Positions 9,151 through 21,100 of a DNA stretch of 64,000 bases are shown piece after piece. The position numbers were made by a program, and so were the translations under genes. Location: the NCBI GenBank assembly GCA_948146395.1, contig OX411557.1, positions 29,769,236-29,833,235 on the forward strand. The letters run 5' to 3'. How positions within the stretch are numbered: position 1 is the stretch's first letter; each line of letters begins with the position of its first letter. This DNA is from Fragum whitleyi. Its lineage: Eukaryota > Mollusca > Bivalvia > Cardiida > Cardiidae. The notes under the pieces were generated by a model. The model was not told the origin of the DNA and made no database searches. It saw only the letters and a list, made by a program, of their open reading frames with translations.

Positions 9151-12100
9151 CTAAAGTAATAGTTAAGGAAAGTAATAAATAAGCCTGTGCGTGACATTTC
9201 CAACAATTTGAAATGTTTGTGAGGTGCAAACATTGAGTAGCATAGACAGTCACCTACTGTAAATATAAATTTACCTGATGGTCTACAGATACTTTCAGAC
9301 CTTATCTATCTAATAAACATATAGAGAAGACTCTGGTCAGTCTGTGCATATGCACAGGCTGGCCAGAGTCTTTGCTTGACGTATATGTGAAATTGTTGGA
9401 ATATCAACATGCAATCCAACAACATTGTCTGGGCTGCATAAAATTCAAGCCTGTCTCCTGTTATTTCCCACTAAAATATTGTAGGACACACATAATAGAA
9501 ATTGGGGATAATTCTAGCTCAGAATATCATGTGAAAAAAATTCTCTCTTAGCCAAATCTAATGAGAATTTAAGAATTTCCAGTTAGAAATCATACCAATT
9601 CCTTTCCTAGCTTCATTTGGCTTTTAGAATTTTCTCTCATTTAGCTAGTTTCAATTAGATTTCTGGATGAAAAAAATGAGAGAATCTCTCAATAACTCAC
9701 CTAAAAATGATTCCAGAGAAATAATATATCTAGGGGTAAGGGGTATATATTTATGGGCACTTGCAAAAGTTTTGCACTGACCTGGCCTTGATATACAGTA
9801 GCCCGGTATTAAACAAAATCTCAAGTTCAAAATGCTTCAAAACTATACTACTGCCACAGCTCTCAGTAGTTTAATACACAGTTTGCAATTGAGGGCAACG
9901 AAGTAATCTGCAGCTCAAAAAACTTTTATCAGACAAACAAAAAAAACAAGAGGACCATGATGGTCCTAAATCGCTCACCTGAGTCTCTTTGACCCCTGGG
10001 ACATCACATTAATTAAATAGACAGATGTCAACAAGGAGATAATTTCTACATAAGATCAATATCATGGAATGTTTTCAGCCAAGAGCAAGACAAATATGCC
10101 TTTTCTATCTTTGATTCTATATAAAAAGGGATACACCCAGGTGGAACCCAAATATGACCTCAAGGTCTTGATATGAACAAACTTGGTAGATGTCCACTAG
10201 ATAATACTACATACCAAGTATGTAGGCTCTCTGCTATCTGGTTTCAGACAAGACGATTTTTGAAGATTTTTCTTTTTTAACCCTTCGTGCTCAGAAAAGC
10301 TAAAAGTGATGCGCCCGGGCAAAACCCAAATATGACCCATGGGTCTTATTATGAACAAACTTGGCAGAGGTCCACGAGATGATGCTTCATACCAAATATG
10401 AAAGCTCTCTGCCATCTGGTTTCAGAGAAGAAGAATTTTAAAGATTGTTGCTCTTTGATACTATGAACAAGAGGACCTGAGTCTCTTTGACCCCTGGGAC
10501 ATCACATTAATGAGAAAGGCAGGTGTCAAAAAGAAGATAATTGCCTAAGATCAATACCATGGAACATTTTCAGCGAAGAGCAAGACAGATATGCCTTTTT
10601 GCTTTTTGATTCTATGTAAAAAGGGATGCACCCGGTTGGACCCCAAATGTGACCCCAGGGTCTTGATATGAACAAACTTGGAAGAGGTCAATATTGATTG
10701 AATGGAGTTTTACGCCGCTTTCAACATTATTTCAGTTATATCGCGGCGGCTGGAGCACCTAACAATGGATTCCTGGTATTTCTATCACCAGTACAACCAC
10801 CACATTCTTTCCTAGCCTCCAGCCGCTATCTCACATAGGTCTACGATTATCAACCCATTGGTGAGAGACAAATAGTCGGAAAGAATGAGTGCCGCCGTCG
10901 GGGATCGAACCCACTAACTCTAGATTGACAGTCCGACGCGCTACCAACTGCGCTATGACGGCGGCTAGGAAGAGGTCAATAAGATGATGCTACATACTAA
11001 ATATGAAAGCTGTCTACCTACTGGTTTCAGAGAAGAAGATTTTTGAAGGTTTTCCTATTTTCACCCTTCGTGCTCAGATGAGCTGAAAGGGATGCGCCCG
11101 GGTGGAGCCCAAATATGACCCAAGGGTCATGATATGAACAAACTTGGAAGGGGCCCACTAGATGATGCTACATACCAAAAATGAAAGCAGTGTGCCCTCT
11201 TGTTTCGATTAAAGAAGATTTTAAAAGTTTTTCGCTCTTTGATTCTATGTAAAAAGGGTTGCGCCCAGGTGGAGCCCAAATATCACCCTAGGGTCTTGAT
11301 ATGAACAAACTTGGTAGAGGTCTACTAGATGATGCTACATACCAAATATGAAAGCTGTCTGCCTTCTGGTTTCATAGAGGAAGATTTTTGAAGATTTTCA
11401 TTTTTTTACCCTTCGTGCTCATAAGAGATAAAGGGATGCACCCGTGCAAAGCCCAAATATGACCCAAGGGTTTTGATATGAACAAACTTGGTACAGGCCC
11501 ACTAGGTGATGCTACATACCAAATATGAAAGCTGTCTGACATCTGGTTTCAGAGAAGAAGATTTTTAAAGATTTTAGCTCTTTGACTCTATGTAAAAAGG
11601 GTTGGGCCCGGGCAAAGCCCAAAAATGAACCCAGGGTCTTGATATGAACAAACTTGGTAGAGGTCCACTAGATGATGCTACATACCAAATATGAAAGCTG
11701 TCTGCCTTCTGGTTTTAGAGAAGAAGATTTTTAAAAATTTTCATATTTTCACCCTTTTTGTTAAGGGTAAAGGAAAAGTTAAGGGTGGATTTCATTTATT
11801 TGAACAACTTTGGTAGAGCTTGATCCAAGGAACATCCCTGCCAAGTTTCATCAAGATTGGCCTACTGGTTTAGGAGGAGAAGATGTTTAAAGAAATTGTG
11901 GACGACGCACGACTGACGACGGACATTCTACGATCACAATAGCTCACCTTGAGCACTTCGTGCTCAGGTGAGCTAAAAAGGGTTGCGCCCGGGCAAAGCC
12001 AAAATACGACCCCAGGGTCTTGATATGAACAAACTTGGTAGAGGTCCACTAGATGATGCTTCATACCAAATATGAAAGCTCTCTGCCATATGGTTTCAGA

Positions 12101-15100
12101 GAAGAAGATTTTTTAAAGATTTTAATTTTTTTACCCTTCGTGTTCAGAAGAGCTAAAAGGGATGCGCCCAGGCAAAGCCCAAATATGACCCAAGGGTCTT
12201 GATATGAACAAACTTGGTAGAGGCCCACTAGGTGACGCTTCATACCAAATATGAAAGCTGTCTCCCATCTTGTTTCAGAGTAGAAGATTTTTTAAGATTT
12301 TAGCTCTTTGATTCTTTGTAAAAAGGGTTTCCCCCCGGATGGAGCCCAAATATGATCCCAGGGTCTTGATATGAATAAACTTGGTAGAGGTCCACTAGAT
12401 GATGCTACATGCCAAATATGAAAGCTGTCTGGTTTCAGAGAAGAAGATTTTTGAAGATTTTCATATTTCCACCTTTTTTGTTAAGGGTAAAGGGAAAGTT
12501 TAGGGTGGATTTCATTTATTTGAACAACTTTGGTAGAGCTTGACCCAAGGAACATCCCTGCCAAGTTTCATCTAGATTGGTCCACTGGTTTAGGAGAAGA
12601 AGATGTGTTAAGAAATTGTGGACGACGCACGACGGCCATTCTATGATCACAAAAGGTGAGCTAAAAATGCTCAAATGGGCTAAGCAGCTGATGGCTATGA
12701 AGGAATATTGTGGTTGTACTGGCATGACTAACTAGAAAGCCATGAATGGCTTGAGTTGCTCCACAGGCTTGAAATTCTTGTAATAGCAAATCAAAGTTTT
12801 GACTACTTTTTTTTATATTTTTGGTTCTACCGATGTTGAAAATGATTCTCAAAGTTTCCACTATTTAACATATAGAGAAATGACTTCCGCCCATAAAAGA
12901 CATATTTTTCATCCAATCGCAATAATGTTTGGCTGGATGATAATGGCTCAACCAAGGATCATACTTATGAAGTTTGATACCCATCAATTAAATTCTGAGA
13001 AAATGATTTTCAAAGTTTTCACTATATAACATATTGAGAAATGACCTCTGCACATAAAAGACATATTTTTCATCCAATCACAATAATTTTTGGTAGACTG
13101 ATAAAGGGTCACTCAAAGATCATCCCAAAGAAATTTGGTTGATATCCATCAATTACATTCTGACAAAATAATTTTCAAAGTATCCACTAAATAAAATAGG
13201 GAGAAATGACCTCTGCCAATAAAATACATATATAATTTTTTGTAAACTGATAAAGGGTCACCCAAGGATCATTCATGTAAAATCTAATTGGTATCCATCA
13301 ATTAGAATCTGAGAAAACTCACTTTTTACCATATTGTGAAATTAGACACGCACATTCAATCCATGTTTTCATTGGATCAAAATTTCTTGAACAACTTTGA
13401 AAGAGGGTTACCCAAGAATCATTCCTGTGTAGTTTGGTTGAAATTCATCCAGTAGTTTCTGAGGAGAAGATTTTTAAAGAAAAAGTTTCAACCGGATGCA
13501 CAACAGACACAACACCATGACAATAGTCTCAGTGGCCTTTGGCCAGTGGAGCTAAAAACAAAGTAAGTAGGTTGCATATATCGTTAGGTCAGTGCAATAC
13601 TATTGTAAGTGCCTATTAATATATAGGCAATTACAATAGTATTGCAATTACTCCTCAAATTATGACTAGAAAGGACGGGTCTCCATAAGGGCAAAATGAA
13701 AAATGCAATAATAAAGATGAATTTGTGCTTATTTTGACCTTCATGTATGACCTTGAGCCTAGACATATCACATACTTTTTTTCGTGTATTACATTTTTGC
13801 TGATGAAAGGAGGAAGGTTTGTATAATCATTTTAGGATCTACAATAACATAAGGTAGATATATACCTATTAGCATATACTACTCTTATTTTGACATTTGA
13901 CCTTGAAATTTGACCTTGAACTCGAACTTATAAAAAAATCCTTTCAAAATATGTTTAAGCTTATCAAGGGGAACAACTGTGCTAAATATCTTTAAAAATC
14001 TGATGATAAATAAATAAGTTATGCAATTCACAAGCTGAATTTAAGCTGATTTTGACCTTTGTCCGTGGTGTGTGACTTTGAAAGTTGAGCTTTTAAAAAT
14101 ATCAGTTTAAATCACGAATGAGTTCATATGTTGGAACAAATATGCCAAATATCATTGAAATCTCTTACTTTGGCTTGATAATGCCAATTTAAAGCTAACT
14201 TTTGCTAATATCTCATATTCAGGGGCAGATAACTCCAAAATAAATGAATTGATTTCCGCGGAAAAAATCTTGGGGCAATGGTTTTGTTCTTTCTTTGCAA
14301 TCAATAAAAAAAATTTGATATTCAAGGCTATTTGTAAACGTATTGTGCAAACCAGCAAAGTTGGTAGGAAATAAAACAAAGAAATTCCCTTAAGACAAAA
14401 AAGGGGAGATAATCGCAATGAAAACTATGATATGTCAAAATAAATTCCATATATCAACTAAGGAAAAGTTCATTGTTGTATTGTGTGGCAGCCTCAAACT
14501 CAAAAGTAAATAATTTGGGCGATATAAAAGTTTTAAAATAAAACTCAAGTTCATAGTAAATTACCCCACCCACTTTTAACACAGCGCACAGCTAGACCCA
14601 ATAACTCTGAGATGGCAATATTTTGTCAGGAGACGCAGGTGATATCAAAGTATGTATGGCAAAAGTTTAAAAGAAATCTTTTCTAGCCATGAAAAGGCCC
14701 TTATGGAGACTCGTCCTTTGTCAGACACAGATGTCCCCAGTAGATACTTGATTTTTACCCATGACCTATTTGACCTTCAACTTTGGCCTTGACCTTCGGG
14801 TATCCATTTCATGGTGGGGATGTAAATACTCCACATTGGTCAATATTGGTGACTCAGCAGATCAAGGGGGTAATTACAAAACTATTGTAAGTGTCTTTAA
14901 GTAAAAAGTGACTTGACAAAGCTTTCACATTTAGAAACAAAAAAAATACATCTAAAAGGAATTGACAAATATGTGCGAGAAAAAACAACAACACATTAAT
15001 AACTAAAATAAAGGATACAATAACATTCCAGGGTCCTAATCTCAACCAGTTGGGTATGAAGCCTTTATACAGGGCTAGAAAACCTTCTGTTCTCACCGTC

Positions 15101-18100
15101 TGCAAGTATAAATATAAGTCAGTACAATTAACTTCATACATTTTGTAGCTTGTAGCCAGGGATCAACACTAACACCAGTCCTCAGGACCGAGACCTGTGG
15201 ATTTTAGGGAGATGTAACTATGCTGTATGTCCTTCAAGCCTGTAGTTAATGTAGGTACTTGGTATTTCAAAGCTGTCCAGATTTGGAAAGATAATTGCCT
15301 TTCCAATACTTCCATTTGCATTTCCAAATGGAAAACATTGTAGAAAAAGAAGAAATTGCTTGACAAAAGCAATTTCTTTTTTTCAAACAACGTTTTCCTT
15401 GCAATTTATCCCTTAAATTGCTTAAAATCACACATGGTTTTCATGCAGGACCTGTTGTTATTAGGGAGGACCTGTAATATTTAGAGTTGACAGGTCCTTC
15501 AGACTGGTGGCAAAATGTAGTTAATGTAAAACCCTGGTAGCTATCAACATATTACATGAATCAAAGGCTGATCTGGGTCTATACATGCCTTGTGTTCAGG
15601 ATGACAAAATAATACAAACTGTTTGCAAATTATACCTGGCTTTGCACATACAAAGGGGTTTAATTTGAAAAATTTGCACTGTTTTAACATCCTGAATGTA
15701 GGGATGATAAACATGACTGTTAAATTGTCAGAAATGTCAGGCATTGGCTAATTTCATGTATCTTGTAATCATTTATCTTATATATAATTCACTTATCCTT
15801 CAACTTCTATTTCCATTTAAAAGGCATGATCTAGATATATCATCTTCCAGACAAAGATTCTGACAAATTTTTTAAGGATGGTTTACAGACAGACCACAGG
15901 CCATCTCATTTGCTCACCTTGAGCTCTTAGTGCTCATTTGGGGCAAAAATAAAGTAACAATGCCATTTACTATCACAGAGACCATTAAACAACAGAAAAC
16001 TTGCATGTGTTAAAAAGTGTAGTGGAATGTACCAGTATATATTGCAGGGTCAATGCTTTTTACTTAGGATGTATATAATGCAGGGTCAATGCTATTAACT
16101 GAAGATGTATATATTGCAGGATCAATGCTATATACTCAGGATGTTTATATTGCAGGGTGAATGCTATTAACTGAGGATGTATATATTGCAGGGGTGAATG
16201 CTATTTACTGAGGATGTATATATAAAGGGGGTCAATGCTATTTACTGAGGATGTCTATATAACTGGATCAATGCTATTTACTGAGGATGTCTATATAACT
16301 GGATCAATGCTATTTACTGAAGATGTATATTTTGCAGGGTCAATGCTGTATACTGAGGATGTATAAATTGCAGGGTCAATGCTGTTTACTGAGGATGTAT
16401 AAATTGCAGGGTCAATGCTGTTTACTGAGGTCAATGCTGTATACTGAGGATGTATAAATTGCAGGGTCAATGCTGTATACTGAGGATGTATAAATTGCAG
16501 GGTCAATGCTGTATACTGAGGATGTTAAATTGCAGGGTCAATGCTATTTACCGAGGATGTATATTTAGCAGGGTCAATGCTGTATACTGAGGATGTATAA
16601 ATTGCAGGGTCAATGCTATTTACCAAGGATGTATATTTTGCAGGGTCAATGCTATTTACTGAGGATGTATATATTGCAGGGTTAATGCTATTTACTGAGG
16701 ATGTATAAATTGCAGGGTCAATGCTGTTTACTGAGGATGTATAAATTGCAGGGTCAATGCTATTTACCGAGGATGTATATTTAGCAGGGTCAATGCTGTA
16801 TACTGAGGATGTATAAATTGCAGGGTCAATGCTGTTTACTGAAGATGTACATATTGCAGGGTCAATGCTGTTTATTGAGGATGTATATTTAGCAGGGTCA
16901 ATGCTATTTATTGAGGATGTATATTTAGCAGGGTCAATGCTTTTTACTGAGGATGTATATATTGTAGGGTCAATGCTATTTATTGAGGATGTATATTTAG
17001 CAGGGTCAATGCTTTTTACTGAGGATGTATATATTGCAGGGTCAATGCTATTTACTGAGGATGTATATATTGCAGGGTCAATGCTATTTACCGAGGATGT
17101 ATATTTTGCAGGGTCAATGCTATTTACTGAGGATGTATATATTGCAGGGTTAATGCTATTTACTGAGGATGTATATATTGCAGGGTCAATGCTATTTACT
17201 GGGGATGTGTATATTGCAGGGTCTATGCTATTTACTATCACATTGGCTTTTAATCTAAATGATGCATAGGTAACACAAGGAAATAAGGAAGTAAATATTG
17301 AAGGAATAATGTTAATTAATAACAATAAACCATTTATTTCTATACAACTAACAAGTGTAAGAAAGATAAGTGAGAATATCATTCACTATCAAAGAAGTCC
17401 TTAATTTGGTTTATACTTACATGACCAAGACAATAAAGTAAGGATGCATATATTGCAGGAGAGATCATTAATTAAGATCATACCTACATGACCAAGACAA
17501 TAAAGTAAGGATTCATAAATTGAAAGAGAGACCATTAATTAACAAATACTTACATGACCAAGACAATAAAGTTAAGATGTTTGTGTTGCAGGAAAAGGCC
17601 ATTAACTTAGACAAAGGCCTTGAGTCTAGATAAAACTTACATGAATAAGACAATGAAGTGAGGGTGTATATATTGCAAGACAGGCCATTAACTTAGACAC
17701 TAGATAATACTTACATGACTAAGACAATGAAGTGAGGATGTATATATTGCAAGACAGGTCATTAACTTAGAAAAAAAACATTAATCTAGACAATACTTAC
17801 ATGAGTAAGACAATGAAGTGAGGATGTATATATTGCAGGAACGGTGCCATTTACTATCACAGAGGCCTTTAGTTTGCGTTGATTCATCAATCGTGTCTGA
17901 AACAAAAAGGTTAAGTTAAATATCATGACAAATAAAAACTTTTAAGTATAGTTGAGTTAAATGAAAATGAAAGTAATTTATCTAATTGGCATTTGTTTAT
18001 AAACATGAGAAACAAATATAAGATTAAATAGGTAACATGAAATACAGTTTTTACAACAAAACAGTTAGTACTGTTTTCCTTCAGAGGAAGAATGTGTCTG

Positions 18101-21100
18101 CACAAAATTTGAAAGCAGAAAATACCTCAGATCAGAGGAACTGCATTTTGCTTGAATTCAATAAATGGAAAAGGAAATTTTCAGCAGAGAAGCTGTTGTC
18201 ATTTTTCCTAAATATTATTTTTGCCAAACCTAAAAGGGTTGTCCAGCGCCAACTTATGTCAAGCCTGCTAACATTTGACCTTTGAATGTGACCTTGATCT
18301 TTGAAGAATAACTTTAAGCTGACGTCTTGCCTCTAAACCACCGACTCCACTTTAAACAGCATATTGAGGGATAAGTGAAACACTATTCTAAGTGCCTATA
18401 ATTAAAATGGCACTTACAACAGTGTTTCACTGACCCCTCTATGTGAAATACACATCAAAATTGAACCATCTATCATTGAAGTTATATTGCAGATATAAAA
18501 TTAGACAGATAGACTAATGAATGGATGAATGCACATACATCAAAGTGTGTTGTATTGTATATATTGGAAGAGGGCTTGACGAAAAAAAAGTTGTTTTTGA
18601 AAATGATATATATTTCTAGAACAATACACCTTAAATAGCCTACCACAAAAGTTTATTTATCTTGCATAATGATATCTGCATCCTTATGCTAATATTTGCT
18701 ACATAGGTCCATATTTAATGTTATCAAAAGAAATCTTTGATGGAATTTTAAATTTTGATAACATCTGAAAATTTGTATCGTACTTAACATAGAAGAAACT
18801 ACTTTTGAAGGACTAATTTGAGTTTGGGCTCCTCCGAATAATTCAACCAGACTTGGTGAATGCAACAATCTACACACAAGATGGTAAAGTACTAGGTTTT
18901 GAATATCATTATTTTTTCTTATGACGCTCTTTTTTCTGTACAAATATGCAGCCTTTTAAGTCAATTCATTTTGAGAGGCCAAAATTACAGAGGGAATACC
19001 TAGGATAAGTTTCTTACCAAAACGATGGCGTTTTGCTTTTTGTTAGAAAGATACATTTTTTTGTAAACTTGTATGGAGGCAATTTGTTGTATTTCATTGA
19101 AATTTTTTTATGATTTTAAAAAACAAGAGTAAATATCTTCTGTTTCAATCATTTAGGCTATGCGCTTTTTCATCAAGGTTAAAAATGGGATAAGCAGGTT
19201 TAATGTATGTCCACAGAACATGACTATATACCACCAATTGAAAAAATCTTTTTAGTTGTTTGATGCAGATATCAATATAACACTTTACAAAAATAATTTC
19301 ATATATTTTGATACATCAAGTTTACTGTAGATTACAACAGCAGAAGAACAGGACATAGGTACTAGTATTTACACGTCAATTTTCACGCCCACAAATCAGA
19401 TTGATGCATCAGAAGACACAGGATGCGTGATCCTGCGTATCGACACTCTCCGATTTTTCGTGGGTTGCCTCTTGTTTAATCCATTAATTTCGTCTCAGTC
19501 TGGTTGCTGGATTTCGGCTCCCTTCAAAGAAGTATAACATCCAAACCATATGCAAAACAAAGGGTTACCATGCAAAATGGTAAGACCTCAAAAATAATTC
19601 AAAAGTTGAAAATTCAAAGTTCTTAATCCTAGTGTTTCATCATGAAGTGAGAATGAAAGCATTAAGCAAATAACAATTAGAAGCAATTGCATGATGTTGA
19701 AATCAAAGGATTTCCAGCCCGATTTCAAATTCACTTTTATGCTTGGTTGACTGAAGAGAAAATTTTTACAAAACCTTTTCATTTGATTCATTTCTTTACT
19801 TGTTTTTTCATCATGAATAGGTAATGAACTTGATTCAATTACAAATTATTCAATCAAAAGGCCAAAAACTGTGACAATTGTGTTTACTTTGCTCATAATA
19901 GCTGTTGCATATTTAGCCCAGAAAAAAAATGGAATCAATCTCGGCAAAAATCCTTTGAATCAATTTCAATGAAAATGAGCTTGCACCTTGCTGTACATGA
20001 TTAAAGGTTGCTTAAACATTTAAAGACAAAATACACTTGTCATGTTTCCATGCAAATGGAGAATTTTTTAAAATACCATCTATTGGTAATTTTCTTCATT
20101 GGCTGCAGTTTCTTAAGTATGCTTTATGTCAGACACTAGTGTAAAATTCTTTTCATGAAGCATGTGGCTTGCAACGTAGCTCGGAAATAAATATTTTATA
20201 CAATCAACTTTAATTAAGATAGTGCCATCTCACAATAAAGATAGGACCCATCTAAGGGGAGAAAAATGTTTCACTCACCGGAGTCTAAAGGTACAGAAAA
20301 ATTAATTAAGAGCATTGCCCACAGTTCCCACAGGTGCCAATGCTCGGCTGCATATTCTGGGTTATGCAAAAGATCTAAGTTGAAGAAGGGGTGTAACTCT
20401 TACAATGTGTTCACATTTGTTCCCCTTGATCATCTGGATAACACATGTAATGCTGATTACACATACATTTTGATAAAGATATCTTCAATAACAACAGAGA
20501 TATGACAAAGGTTTAACTTTATCACACCAACGTCAACATAATGCCAGCAAATGACCCCACAGTGATGACAATACCTCTGTTTTCACTTAAAACAGCAGAT
20601 CTAAAAACTAAGATTACAATTCTTAAAGCAAAGATGTCATTCATAGGGTCTTTTTTTGTCCAGTATTCATTTAAATGACTGCTGACTTAGTCTTGATACC
20701 AATCTTTTGCTTCCAATTTTTTATTCTATTCTAGCTTTAATTAAGATTTACCTTTTGTTGGGTCAGTAAAAATTTGTAAATTCTGATTTGATGAAAAATT
20801 AGTCTTATTTATCAATGAAGTAGTCTCAAAGTATCAATGAAGTAGTCTCATAAGAAATCAGTTTCTTTTTTTGACAAATCTTAACATTTATGCTTGGTAA
20901 AATAAAACTATAAGAATAATTGTTGATTTCATTGGGGTTTGAAACTAAAAACCCGATCACACTCAAATATGAATCCGCTTCGCGTATTCATACAATATGA
21001 ATAGGTTTTTAAGTTTCATACATCCATGAAATCAACAAATACTCTCTTCAACTCTTAAATGAAAGGATAAACATTAGAATTATTAATTTTTTTAAACTTT

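Noticed and set aside
10895..10968. Functional tRNA gene on the minus strand
   Set aside because: Box A/B and acceptor stem are present, but the anticodon stem is mismatched. It is continuous with a SINE body, flanked by a target duplication, and repeated at 50660.
16829..17269. 146-codon plus-strand frame ([12 protein letters not shown] repeats)
   Set aside because: Antisense shadow of the same minisatellite.
16525..17382. 285-codon minus-strand reading frame as a repeat-protein gene
   Set aside because: It is the 36-bp minisatellite. The period keeps frames open on both strands, and no start context or workable splice link was found.
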